Below, piece after piece: positions 1 to 7,356 of a DNA stretch of 64,000 nucleotides (positions are counted from its first letter, which is position 1; every line of letters starts with the position of its first letter). Location: assembly GCA_963740945.1 (NCBI GenBank), contig CAVUGE010000034.1:82939-146938 (forward strand), given 5' to 3'. Under the pieces are notes generated by a model. It did not search any database, was not told the origin of the DNA, and was given only the letters and a program-made list of their open reading frames with translations. This DNA comes from CAVQBP01 sp963740945. Its GTDB lineage: Bacteria > Bacteroidota > Ignavibacteria > Ignavibacteriales > Ignavibacteriaceae. Both the position numbers and the translations under genes were made by a program.

Positions 1-160
1 GAACCAAAGTGTATAATATGAAATCATCAATAAATCCTTCACGAAAAAACTTCTGGTTTTTTTCATAAGGGAAAAAACGTTCAAGCAGAATAATTATAAT
101 TGCGGAAATAATAATTGCAAAAATGCTGTATAATCTAACCTGTTCTAAAGTCATGCCCAT
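1..160 (-). CDS. Sterol desaturase / fatty acid hydroxylase-like membrane protein, N-terminal part
   Basis: Reading the minus strand from an ATG at 160 gives an open frame that runs off the left edge of the window, so only about 53 residues are visible. They start MGMTLEQVRLYSIF, form one hydrophobic helix rich in Ile, and continue ERFFPYEKNQKFFREGFIDD before reaching the edge. A single N-terminal helix followed by a charged segment leading into 'DDFILYTL' is the usual opening of the sterol desaturase/fatty acid hydroxylase superfamily, which has a His-rich di-iron site further on. That part is off the window, so the family call is tentative. The start lies only 3 bases after the stop of the NeuB-like gene, so it is probably the last gene seen of the same operon. 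Confidence 0.5.
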   Translation of the reverse strand, partial: MGMTLEQVRLYSIFAIIISAIIIILLERFFPYEKNQKFFREGFIDDFILYTLV

Positions 161-163
161 AAT

Positions 164-1072
164 TTAAATAGCTTCATGGATTTTCAGTTTTGATTGTACT
201 CTTCTAAGTTTTCTTTTTGATAGCAGTTCACTTTCATAAACTTTTTTAATACCATCACCAAGAGATTTTTCAATATCTCTTATATTTGCAACTAATTTAA
301 ACAATCCAACTGTTTCAACTGAAGCAGCCTGATCGGTACCCCACATTGCACGATCCAATGTTATATGCCTCTCTACAAAATTAGCTCCTAAACCGACAGC
401 AGCTTCAGTAGGAGCAAGTCCTGTTTCATGCCCGGAATAACCAATTGGATTGTCCGGATATTTATCTTTAAGAGTAAGAATCACTCTTAAATTTAATTCT
501 TCCGGCTTACAAGGATAAGAAGAGGTTGAATGAGCAATCATTAATTTTTCAGTTCCCAATATTTCAACTGCATTTTCAATCTCATCGATAGTAGACATTC
601 CGGTAGATAAGATTAAAGGCTTATCAAGCGTTTTATGCTTTAATAAAAGATTTTCATCAGTTAGACATGCGGAAGCTATTTTATAAACATCGGGATTAAA
701 TTGCTCGATAAAATCGACAGCATTCTCATCCCAGCATGAAGCAAACCAGATAATTTTCTTTCTGCGGCAGAAATCAACAATTGATGAAAATTGTTTTTTA
801 TCGAATTCAATTCTATGTCTATATTCTATATAAGTCATTCTGCCCCAAAGGGTATCTCTTTCAATACCCCATTGATCCTTAGGTACGCACAATTCCGGGG
901 TTCTTTTCTGGAATTTAACGGCATCGCAGCCGGCGTAATGAGCTGCTTCAATCATTTTTTTAGCTATATCTACAGAACCATTATGATTGATTCCTATTTC
1001 AGCAACAATAAAAACAGGTTCGCCGTCGCCTATAAATCGGTTTCCCACTTTAATTCTTCTTTTAGAATTCAT
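164..1072 (-). CDS. NeuB-family 3-deoxy-ulosonic acid synthase (sialic-acid synthase-like) without SAF domain
   Basis: 302 aa. NeuB/PseI/LegI enzymes condense phosphoenolpyruvate with a hexose derivative to make nine-carbon 3-deoxy-ulosonic acids. The TIM-barrel signatures are clear: EIGINHNG near residue 25, VKFQKR near 52, GYSGHETG near 212, and ERHITLDRAMWGTDQAAS near 235, the metal/PEP-binding loop. Typical NeuB proteins are about 340-350 aa and end in an antifreeze-like SAF domain that closes over the neighbouring subunit's active site; this one stops soon after the barrel (ends KLKIHEAI), so the SAF domain is missing. The KdsC-like gene upstream ends 18 bases before it. A phosphatase plus synthase pair suggests a phosphorylated substrate route, as in KDN or Neu5Ac-9-P pathways. 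The exact sugar cannot be read from sequence. Confidence 0.88.
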   Translation of the reverse strand: MNSKRRIKVGNRFIGDGEPVFIVAEIGINHNGSVDIAKKMIEAAHYAGCDAVKFQKRTPELCVPKDQWGIERDTLWGRMTYIEYRHRIEFDKKQFSSIVDFCRRKKIIWFASCWDENAVDFIEQFNPDVYKIASACLTDENLLLKHKTLDKPLILSTGMSTIDEIENAVEILGTEKLMIAHSTSSYPCKPEELNLRVILTLKDKYPDNPIGYSGHETGLAPTEAAVGLGANFVERHITLDRAMWGTDQAASVETVGLFKLVANIRDIEKSLGDGIKKVYESELLSKRKLRRVQSKLKIHEAI

Positions 1073-1090
1073 ATAGCTCCTTATTTAGGA

Positions 1091-1621
1091 TTAATCGTTT
1101 ACGTTGAAAGCAATTAGTAATTCAGCAAACTCTCTGAAGGCACCATTACCGCCTGTATGCTCACATACATAATCAACAAGTTCAACAACATCCACCATAG
1201 CATCTGCAGGTGCAGCAGTTAAACCTACAATTTTTATCAATTTTATGTCGTTAACATCGTCACCAATAAAAGCGACATTTTCAGGTTTTAAACTGTTTTT
1301 TGTTAATATTTCATCAAAAAGAAGCTCTTTTTTCTTAGCACCTAAATAAAGTTCATCAATTTTTAATTTTTCAGCTCGTTTTTTCACGGAACCGGAAAGT
1401 TCACCGGTGATAATTACAGTTTTAATATTGACGAGGTTTTTCAATCTTTCGACTCCCATTCCATCCCGTATGGAAAATCTTTTTAGTTCCTCTCCTTTTT
1501 CAGAATAATATACTCCGGTATCGGTTAATACGCCGTCATTATCGGTAAGGACAAGCTTTATTTTCTTAGCTTTATCCTCAAGATTTTTATTTTTTTCTTT
1601 TAATATATTAGAGATTACCAT
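1091..1621 (-). CDS. KdsC-type HAD phosphatase (ulosonic acid phosphate phosphatase)
   Basis: About 176 aa. The KdsC branch of C0-capped HAD phosphatases removes phosphate from Kdo-8-P, KDN-9-P or Neu5Ac-9-P. The N-terminal nucleophile loop reads LTDNDGVLTDTGVYY (DxD then TDG-like), followed by RDGMGVERL, the ITGE segment (motif II) and GDDVNDIKLI (motif III acidic pair), in the order and length (about 170-180 aa) of KdsC. I chose the ATG at 1621 rather than the longer frame from 1630. It forms the coupled ATGGTAA overlap with the end of the SDR gene (stop at 1615-1617), implying translational coupling. It lies directly upstream of the NeuB-like gene, its likely partner in the pathway. Confidence 0.87.
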   Translation of the reverse strand: MVISNILKEKNKNLEDKAKKIKLVLTDNDGVLTDTGVYYSEKGEELKRFSIRDGMGVERLKNLVNIKTVIITGELSGSVKKRAEKLKIDELYLGAKKKELLFDEILTKNSLKPENVAFIGDDVNDIKLIKIVGLTAAPADAMVDVVELVDYVCEHTGGNGAFREFAELLIAFNVND

Positions 1622-2448
1622 GCAGTCCATCCTCCATCAACAATAAGATTAGCACCTGTCATATATTCGGAGGCATCGCTTGCAAGAAAAAGAATTGCAC
1701 CTTTATAGTCAGTAGGCTTTGCCATTCTACCCAGCATTGTTTTTGCGGAATAGTTTTCGATAAAATAATCATCCTGATTATTTTCAACGCCGCCCGGTGA
1801 TAATGAATTAACCCGTACGCCTTGATTCCCCCAATAAGCTGCAAGGAACTTTGTAAAAGAAATTACAGCGCCTTTGGTAACCGGATAAGCGGCTGATTTA
1901 TAAAAATTTTGAGAGCCGTTTTTTTGTTTATATATGGATTGATCAGGAGCAACAATTCCATAAGTTGATGCAATATTTATTATACTTCCAGAACCAGCTT
2001 TTGCCATTTCAGAACCTAGAATCTGGGAACATAAAAATGTCCCCGTAATATTAACATTAAGAGATTTCTGCCACATATCAAGGGGATAATTTTCAAATTT
2101 GGAAAGTTCTGCAGCCATAGATGGATTTTCTCCAAAGGAGTCCCTTGTGACAAACATATCATTTATTGCAGCATTGTTGACGAGGATGTCGATTTTGCCG
2201 AAATGAGTTAAAATATTTTCTTTGAGGTTTTTTACTGATTCAGGATTGGTTATATCAGCTGCTATTCCAATACTTTTAGTTTTTAATTCACCGGCAAATT
2301 GTTCGCATTTATTTTTATCTATATCACAAACAATTACATTTGCACCTGCTTCGGAGAGGGCATGGCAATGATGTTTTCCAATCAAGCCAACGGCTCCGGT
2401 TACAACGGCTATTTTACTTTTTAGGGAGAATAGGTTTTCTATGGACAT
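1615..2448 (-). CDS. Short-chain dehydrogenase/reductase, PtmA-like, of the ulosonic acid operon
   Basis: About 277 aa from the ATG at 2448. Rossmann-fold SDR: TGAVGLIGKHH (cofactor loop) near residue 14, NNAAIND, catalytic Ser in IINIAST and the YPVTKGAV Tyr/Lys pair, ending with the usual SDASEYMTGANLIVDGGW. SDRs of this kind (for example PtmA in Campylobacter legionaminic-acid loci) accompany nonulosonic acid clusters; whether this one acts on the sugar nucleotide or on the acid is not known. The open frame extends upstream to 2520, but that extra 24 aa is encoded inside a palindromic repeat element (2484-2579) and reads as junk (MRFLSRRLLQNDRKK), so the internal Met is the better start. 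Confidence 0.85.
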   Translation of the reverse strand: MSIENLFSLKSKIAVVTGAVGLIGKHHCHALSEAGANVIVCDIDKNKCEQFAGELKTKSIGIAADITNPESVKNLKENILTHFGKIDILVNNAAINDMFVTRDSFGENPSMAAELSKFENYPLDMWQKSLNVNITGTFLCSQILGSEMAKAGSGSIINIASTYGIVAPDQSIYKQKNGSQNFYKSAAYPVTKGAVISFTKFLAAYWGNQGVRVNSLSPGGVENNQDDYFIENYSAKTMLGRMAKPTDYKGAILFLASDASEYMTGANLIVDGGWTAW

Positions 2449-2483
2449 AAAATTTTTTAACCTCAGATTTAGGTACTTTTTTC

Positions 2484-2579
2484 TGTCATTCTGAAGGAGT
2501 CTTCGACTCAAGAATCTCAATTATTATTCGAATTTGAGATTCTTCCCAAAGGGACAGGTCACTAGCGCTCAGAATGACA
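2484..2579. repeat. Long inverted-repeat element (TGTCATTCTGA family)
   Basis: Left arm carries TGTCATTCTGA (2484-2494) and AAGAATCTCAA (2510-2520). The right arm carries the exact reverse complements TTGAGATTCTT (2533-2543) and TCAGAATGACA (2569-2579). The element sits directly upstream of the SDR gene. A single arm of the same family lies at 28337-28376. Repeats beginning with this phrase are widespread in Bacteroidota intergenic DNA. No coding capacity. Confidence 0.8.
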
Positions 2580-2604
2580 ATTTTACTTTTTGGTCCGACC
2601 CGAG

Positions 2605-2661
2605 AGGATCCATTAAACTGAGAGATTATTCTATTTATTTTTAATAATTTATTCTATTTTT
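2605..2661. repeat. Remnant tail of a DUF559 palindrome cassette (no gene)
   Basis: This stretch (GAGGATCCATTAAACTGAG, then AGATTATTCTATTTATTTT) closely resembles the sequence that follows palindrome copy A (2703-2747, which includes the 3' end of the DUF559 gene) and the sequence after copy B (3160-3198). Read on the minus strand it keeps the codons for the end of the nuclease, ...KNK then stop, without the rest of the gene. It looks like the scar of a cassette that lost its nuclease. Confidence 0.55.
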
Positions 2662-2706
2662 TTAACCTCACCCCCAGCCTCTCTCCTTAGTAAGGAGAGG
2701 GGGGAG
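2662..2706. repeat. Palindromic repeat copy A, 3' flank of DUF559 gene
   Basis: TTAACCTCACCCCCAGC head followed by the 19-base perfect inverted repeat CTCTCCTTAGTAAGGAGAG (2681-2699), single central G, ending in a G-run. It ends 18 bases past the DUF559 stop codon. It is the same element as copies at 3115-3160 and 4646-4693. Confidence 0.9.
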
Positions 2707-2724
2707 TATCCACTAACTTATAGA

Positions 2725-3102
2725 TTATTCAAGTTTATTTTTAATTATTATTATATTTTCATTAATTAACTTCAGTGTATTTTCGATATCATTAATAACC
2801 ATTTCATTTTTTATTCTCAATATTTTTATTCCAAAAGATTCCAGATATCCATCTCTGTTTTCATCATGATTTTTGACTTCTTCATCCAAATGAACTTTTC
2901 CATCTAATTCAATAGCAAATTTCATCTGAGGAGAATAGAAATCAAATACAAATTGATCAACGCTGTATTGTCTTTTGAACTTGATATCTAATAACTTTCG
3001 ATTTCTTAAATATTTCCATAAAATTTCTTCTGCCTTTGTAGAATCTTGCCTGAGTTTTCTTCTATTAGTTCTTTCAGATACTTTGTTATAATGGAAAGTC
3101 AT
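2725..3102 (-). CDS. DUF559 (Vsr/REase-fold) nuclease-like protein
   Basis: 125 aa. DUF559 proteins belong to the PD-(D/E)xK-like group related to Vsr very-short-patch-repair endonucleases; their true role is unsettled. Seen here: the family opening RTNRRKLRQDSTKAEEILW, QYSVDQFVFDFYSP, and IELDGKVH, giving Asp54, Glu65 and Asp67 as likely metal ligands, then HDENRDGYLESFGIKILRI. Length is normal for the family and the catalytic residues are intact. The gene is boxed by two copies of one palindrome, 12 bases before its ATG and 18 bases after its stop, and is inserted between two genes of a sugar operon on the same strand. That arrangement suggests a self-contained mobile or hitchhiking unit rather than a pathway member. 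Confidence 0.88.
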   Translation of the reverse strand: MTFHYNKVSERTNRRKLRQDSTKAEEILWKYLRNRKLLDIKFKRQYSVDQFVFDFYSPQMKFAIELDGKVHLDEEVKNHDENRDGYLESFGIKILRIKNEMVINDIENTLKLINENIIIIKNKLE

Positions 3103-3114
3103 TTTATTATTTTT

Positions 3115-3160
3115 TTAACCTCACCCCCAGCCCCTCTCCTTAGTAAGGAGAGGGGGGAGG
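3115..3160. repeat. Palindromic repeat copy B, 5' flank of DUF559 gene
   Basis: TTAACCTCACCCCCAG head and a perfect 12-base-arm palindrome (CCCCTCTCCTTA at 3131-3142, central G, TAAGGAGAGGGG at 3144-3155). It starts 12 bases upstream of the DUF559 start codon and has the same orientation as copy A. Confidence 0.9.
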
Positions 3161-3241
3161 AGCCGTTAAACGAGATTATTCTATTTATTTTTAATTTTTT
3201 AACCTCACCTCCTAGCCCCATTAAGAAGAGGAGGGGGAGGG
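3161..3241. repeat. Gene-less cassette tail plus degenerate palindrome copy C
   Basis: After copy B comes a tail (GCCGTTAAACGAGATTATTC...) matching the one at 2605-2661 and the 3' end of the DUF559 gene. Then comes TTAACCTCACCTCCTAG with a decayed palindrome (AAGAAGAGGAGGGGGAGG) ending at 3241. The last bases touch the stop codon of the aminotransferase gene (3242-3244), so the element has landed exactly at a gene end. Confidence 0.65.
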
Positions 3242-4597
3242 TTATTTTTCTAGTGTTTGTTCAACTTTCTTTTTTGGTTTTATATTAAAATCACTTGTTT
3301 TTCTGAAAACAGGTTCCACAGGTTTTCCTTTTAAATAGTCGGCAACTTTTTTCTCATTGACTGCTTTTTTTAAGATTGGCAGAACTTCTTTATATGCAGT
3401 CAATGTATATTCAATATCTTCGTCTGAATGTGAAAAGCTCATATTATGGAAGCCGCTCCATAAAATACCTCTTTTAATTAATTCCTGCTGAAGCAGTGAT
3501 TTTAATTCCAATGGATTACCTGCCGATTCATTAAATGAAATAATAGTTCTACATCCGTAACCGGAACATTCTGAATAAGTAATCCCCAGATCTGCAGCAA
3601 TTTTGTTATAACCTTCTTTCAATTTATTTCCCTGTTTTTGCAGAAAGCCGGGTACGTCTTTTTCTTTGATTTCATTTATAGTTGCTTTTGCTGCAGCGAG
3701 AGAAAGGGCTTCTCCACCGAACGTTGTATAAAAGAATATATCTTTGTCTAGTAAATCCATAATATCTTTTCTGCCGGTTAAAATTGCAATGGGCATTCCA
3801 TTAGCTACTGCTTTTGAAAAGCAGGCTAAATCCGCTTTAATATTAAAATATTCCTGAGCACCTCCTAAAGAAATTCTGAAGCCTGTCCACATTTCATCGA
3901 ATATTAATAATGTTCCGTTTGCTTCACATACTTCTTTCAATTCCTGAAGAAAGTTCTCTTTAGGTTTTTCAAAGACAAAGGGTTCGAGTATAACACAAGC
4001 AGTGTCCTGATCGAGTGAATCTTTAACCGATTGAATATCATTATAATTAAAAGTAGATGTTAATTCCTGAACGGCTTGAGGTATTCCAAAATTCCTTGCG
4101 GTAACAGAGACATACCAATCATGCCAGCCGTGATAACCGCAGCATAATACTTTATCTCTTTTAGTAAAAGCCCTTGCAATCCGTACCGCAGCGGAAGTTA
4201 CATCTGCTCCTGTTTTGCTGTACCTTACAGCATCAGCATTTGGAATTACTTCATGGATCATTTCAGCGACTTCAACTTCGAGGGGATGCATTAAAGAAAA
4301 AGTAATTCCGTCTTTTAACTGCTCTTTAATTGCATTATCCACCTTATCATATGCATATCCAAGTGAAATGGGGCCGATCCCCATGCTATAATCCAGATAT
4401 TCGTTTCCATCCACATCCCATACATGAGAACCTTTTCCTCTCTGCAGATATTTAGGAGCGATACCGTTTATATGCTGTGTCGGTCCTTTTGCTAAAGTCT
4501 GTGTTAAAGAAGGGATAAGATTTAAAGCTCTATTATAAAGTTCATTAGATTTCTTTATAACAGGATAATCGTTGTTGAATTTTATTGTATTTGGCAT
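3242..4597 (-). CDS. Class III PLP aminotransferase, glutamate-1-semialdehyde aminomutase-like, of the sugar operon
   Basis: 451 aa, close to the HemL family length with a slightly longer C-terminus. Fold-type I PLP enzyme: SKTGADVTSAAVRIARA (cofactor phosphate pocket, about 127-143), YHGWHDWY (about 155), LIFDEMWTGFR with Asp234 contacting the PLP nitrogen, and the Schiff-base Lys262 in FSKAVANGMP. HemL-like aminotransferases inside polysaccharide loci usually make amino sugars rather than tetrapyrrole, so I infer amination or an aminomutase step on the ulosonic acid or its precursor. It follows the split transketolase genes on the same strand, with a repeat-filled 149-base gap (4598-4746) in between. 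Confidence 0.82.
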   Translation of the reverse strand: MPNTIKFNNDYPVIKKSNELYNRALNLIPSLTQTLAKGPTQHINGIAPKYLQRGKGSHVWDVDGNEYLDYSMGIGPISLGYAYDKVDNAIKEQLKDGITFSLMHPLEVEVAEMIHEVIPNADAVRYSKTGADVTSAAVRIARAFTKRDKVLCCGYHGWHDWYVSVTARNFGIPQAVQELTSTFNYNDIQSVKDSLDQDTACVILEPFVFEKPKENFLQELKEVCEANGTLLIFDEMWTGFRISLGGAQEYFNIKADLACFSKAVANGMPIAILTGRKDIMDLLDKDIFFYTTFGGEALSLAAAKATINEIKEKDVPGFLQKQGNKLKEGYNKIAADLGITYSECSGYGCRTIISFNESAGNPLELKSLLQQELIKRGILWSGFHNMSFSHSDEDIEYTLTAYKEVLPILKKAVNEKKVADYLKGKPVEPVFRKTSDFNIKPKKKVEQTLEK

Positions 4598-4645
4598 GAC
4601 ATAACCTTACCACTAAAGAGTTTTGAATCAAATTGAAATTATTAA

Positions 4646-4693
4646 TTAACCTCACCCCCTGGCCCCCTCTCCTTAGTAAGGAGAGGGGGAGGG
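4646..4693. repeat. Palindromic repeat copy D
   Basis: TTAACCTCACCCCCTGG head and a perfect 13-base-arm palindrome (4663-4675, central G at 4676, 4677-4689), the longest and best preserved of the family here. It sits in the gap between the aminotransferase and transketolase C-subunit genes without a nuclease gene. Confidence 0.9.
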
Positions 4694-4722
4694 TTTATAA
4701 AACTGATTTCATTTTTTAAATT

Positions 4723-4740
4723 TTAAGCTCACCCCCGGCA
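4723..4740. repeat. Partial head of the same palindromic repeat (copy E)
   Basis: TTAAGCTCACCCCCGGCA repeats only the head of copy D, 30 bases after it, and stops 6 bases before the stop codon of the transketolase C-subunit gene. It is a truncated copy. Confidence 0.6.
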
Positions 4741-4746
4741 TTTTGT

Positions 4747-5676
4747 TTAATAATAATATTCTGTAGCAATATGTTTTTCCTGCTCGTGTTTGATTATTTT
4801 ATCCGCGATTGCTTTCCCGGTAAAACCTTCATATTCCAGAACATTCTGCATGAGTGTAGGTTTGAACCATTTACTATTTAAAGCTATAGGTAAAACTCTG
4901 GCATTTATTCTTTTAATTGTAAGGATTTCACTTAGGATTGAAAATAAACCTCCGGTAATGAAATGGTCTTCAAGAGTTACAATAAGATTGGACTTTCGGC
5001 AGATCATTTCCAGAGTTTCATGATCAACCGGTTTCAAAGTTCTTAAATTAACCAGTCCAACGGATTTGCCTTTAGATTTTAATCTTTCTGCAGCCGTAAT
5101 TGCTTCCTTAAATAAAGTACCATATGTAAGTATAGTGATATCTTCACCATCAGAAATAATTTCCGCTTTACCAATTTTAAAATCTTTACTATGAGCAATA
5201 GAAGAGGGGAGATTGGTATAACGGATATATGAAGGATGCGGGCTATTAATTATTTCGGGCATAGCGAGCAGCAAGTCCTCTTCATCTGAGGGTGCAAATA
5301 CATGCATATTAGGAATCCCTCTCATCAAAGAGATATCTTCAATTGCCTGATGCGTAGGCCCATTTGCTTCAGACAAAAAACCTGCAACTGCCCCAATTAT
5401 TTTTACAGGCAGATTGCCAATACCAACATCAGTCCGTATAAATTCGAATGCACGCATAGTAAGAAAGGTAGACAGAGCATGTACAAGAGGTATTCTGCCT
5501 CTTAATGCCAATCCGGCTGCCATTCCTATCATAGTTTGTTCGGAAATTCCTACATCAACGAATTGATTATGCAGCTTAGACGGCAGGTTTCTCATTGCTG
5601 CGCGATTTTCCGCTGTCATAATAATTATATTACTATTATTTTCAGCTGAGTTTAATAAAATATCTTCATAGTTCAT
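4747..5676 (-). CDS. Transketolase, C-terminal (pyrimidine-binding) subunit
   Basis: 309 aa. It carries the half of transketolase that binds the pyrimidine ring of thiamine diphosphate plus the C-terminal domain. Seen: VDVGISEQTMIGMAAGLALRG (the conserved catalytic Glu of the ISEQ segment, about residue 45), ALSTFLTMRAFEFIR, and EANGPTHQAIEDISLMRGIPNMHVFAPSDE. Start at 5676 lies 2 bases after the stop of the N-subunit gene, so the pair is one transcription unit and surely one enzyme. Split transketolases of this sort in polysaccharide loci are likely dedicated to a special ketose or aldose phosphate rather than the pentose phosphate pathway; that is inference. Confidence 0.9.
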   Translation of the reverse strand: MNYEDILLNSAENNSNIIIMTAENRAAMRNLPSKLHNQFVDVGISEQTMIGMAAGLALRGRIPLVHALSTFLTMRAFEFIRTDVGIGNLPVKIIGAVAGFLSEANGPTHQAIEDISLMRGIPNMHVFAPSDEEDLLLAMPEIINSPHPSYIRYTNLPSSIAHSKDFKIGKAEIISDGEDITILTYGTLFKEAITAAERLKSKGKSVGLVNLRTLKPVDHETLEMICRKSNLIVTLEDHFITGGLFSILSEILTIKRINARVLPIALNSKWFKPTLMQNVLEYEGFTGKAIADKIIKHEQEKHIATEYYY

Positions 5677-5678
5677 TA

Positions 5679-6536
5679 TTATCTAACGATTAATGTTTCT
5701 GATTTTAAATCTGTTTTTTCTTTTGTATGCAGTTCATTTATTAACTGCTCTACTTCGTCATGAGTAAAATTGCAAAACCATCTGTCGGCACGTGCTTCAA
5801 TACTAGGAAGGCCTTTACCTCTAATTGTATCAGCAATAACCACAGAAGGTTTATTGTTATTTTTAATAGATGAAAAAACTTTCTCCATATCCTCAAAATC
5901 ATGCCCGTTGCACGAATAAACATTCCAGCCGAACGATTGAAATTTTTTGTCTAAAGGTTCAATAGGAATTAATTCTTCGGTTTGAATATTTGCCTGGAAA
6001 TGATTCCGATCTATTACAGCAATTAAATTATCCAGTTTATGTGCCGCAATAACTAAAGAAGCCTCCCAAATAGAACCTTCATTACATTCACCATCTCCAA
6101 GAACGACAACAACTTTATTATTTTGATTTTTCAGTTTACAATCGAGAGCAACGCCGGCAGAGACAGATAGTAGGTGCCCTAGCGAACCGGAATGAAATTC
6201 GATTCCCGGAACTTTTACATTTGGATGCCAGTAGATAAAATCATTTGTTTTAAGATGGTTTTTTAACCTTTCCTTTTCAAGGATTCCAATTTCAACAAAA
6301 GTTCCATACAAAGCCGGAACATCATGACCTTTAGAAAGGAAGAAATAATCACGCGAACTATCCTTTAGATTTTCCTTATTTATGTTCATAAAATTTGAAT
6401 AAAGATAGACGATCAGATCGGTGCATGAAAGTGAAGCACCGATGAAGCATCCTCCATCCGTTGCCATCCGGATAATGTGTTCCCGGACTCTAAGGGCAAT
6501 ACTTCCCAAATCTTGTTTTGATTTTTTATTTTTCAT
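5679..6536 (-). CDS. Transketolase, N-terminal (thiamine diphosphate-binding) subunit
   Basis: 285 aa. The N-terminal half of transketolase with the diphosphate/Mg site: GDGECNEGSIWEA at about 147-159 (GDG...N motif), catalytic His in SKGHD (69-73), HSGSLGHLLSVSAG (about 115-128), and the closing TIRGKGLPSIE. It overlaps the end of the cytidylyltransferase gene by 11 bases and is followed immediately by its C-terminal partner, so all three are probably translationally coupled. Confidence 0.9.
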   Translation of the reverse strand: MKNKKSKQDLGSIALRVREHIIRMATDGGCFIGASLSCTDLIVYLYSNFMNINKENLKDSSRDYFFLSKGHDVPALYGTFVEIGILEKERLKNHLKTNDFIYWHPNVKVPGIEFHSGSLGHLLSVSAGVALDCKLKNQNNKVVVVLGDGECNEGSIWEASLVIAAHKLDNLIAVIDRNHFQANIQTEELIPIEPLDKKFQSFGWNVYSCNGHDFEDMEKVFSSIKNNNKPSVVIADTIRGKGLPSIEARADRWFCNFTHDEVEQLINELHTKEKTDLKSETLIVR

Positions 6537-7344
6537 TCACTAAAATCTTAGTATTTTTTTCAGAAATAGTTTTTAATTCATCTAAATGATGTCTATACCA
6601 ATTCACTCCGGTGTATTTTTCATTTATCCTTAAAAGCTCAGATTTTAAGTCCAACAATTTTAATATATCCGATACTGAAAAAAGAGGATGTTTAGCATAA
6701 AGTTCATCATAAATTTTTTTTATAAAGAGATAGTCTTCTTCATAATCGATAGTCCAGCGGTGAGACATAGAATAATCGAGGCCTGCTTCCCAATGGACAT
6801 TACCAATTTTGAATTTATCCGGATTTTCCCAGAAATAAGGGGTTGTATGTTCCCGTTCCAATTCTTTTTCAGCTTCTCCCCATGCCTTTTCGAGACTTTC
6901 AATCGAGAAGATCTCCACATCATTGCCGTCCGGGTATGTAGCCGGATGCAGATTACTTACATAATCGAAAGAAGGATAATTATCGAGATAAAATTTAATA
7001 ACTTTATCAATTACAAGCGGATCAATTAATGGGCAGTCGGAAGGGATTTTAACAATTGCATCTGCTTCAAATTTTTTACCTGCATTCAAATGGCGGTCAA
7101 GTAAATCAACCGGATGGCCTCTATAAACAGCAACATTATTTTTTTTGCACAAATTTTCAATTACATCGTCGGCTTCATTAAAAGTAGCTGCGACAATAAT
7201 TTTTCCGGAAAATTTCGATGCTTTAACCCTTTCAACCATACGTAATAAGAGGGGTTTACCTGCAAGGGGCAGTAAAACTTTTCCCGGAAAGCGGCTTGAA
7301 CCCATTCTAGCCTGGACAACTGTAATTACTTTTAGTTTAGGCAT
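6526..7344 (-). CDS. SpsF-type cytidylyltransferase (activates the ulosonic acid)
   Basis: 272 aa. Nucleotidyltransferase of the GT-A-like cytidylyl group: VVQARMGSSRFPGKVLLPLAG (residues 8-28, the nucleotide-binding loop), then IPSDCPLIDPLVID (metal-binding acidic segment) and a C-terminal part with HRWTIDYEEDY characteristic of SpsF. These proteins are thought to make CMP-activated sugars. In this operon the natural product would be the CMP form of the ulosonic acid made by the NeuB-like enzyme, so it would be the activating step. The gene sits between the GT-B-like transferase and the transketolase. Confidence 0.83.
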   Translation of the reverse strand: MPKLKVITVVQARMGSSRFPGKVLLPLAGKPLLLRMVERVKASKFSGKIIVAATFNEADDVIENLCKKNNVAVYRGHPVDLLDRHLNAGKKFEADAIVKIPSDCPLIDPLVIDKVIKFYLDNYPSFDYVSNLHPATYPDGNDVEIFSIESLEKAWGEAEKELEREHTTPYFWENPDKFKIGNVHWEAGLDYSMSHRWTIDYEEDYLFIKKIYDELYAKHPLFSVSDILKLLDLKSELLRINEKYTGVNWYRHHLDELKTISEKNTKILVNEK

Positions 7345-7356
7345 AATGCGAACCGA

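Noticed and set aside
2449..2520. Longer start for the SDR protein
   Set aside because: The extra 24 codons fall in an inverted-repeat element and do not resemble any SDR N-terminus.
2725..3102. DUF559 gene as a true Vsr mismatch endonuclease
   Set aside because: No DNA cytosine methylase nearby, and the Vsr-specific zinc-binding His/Cys pattern is not seen; the gene is flanked by repeats instead.
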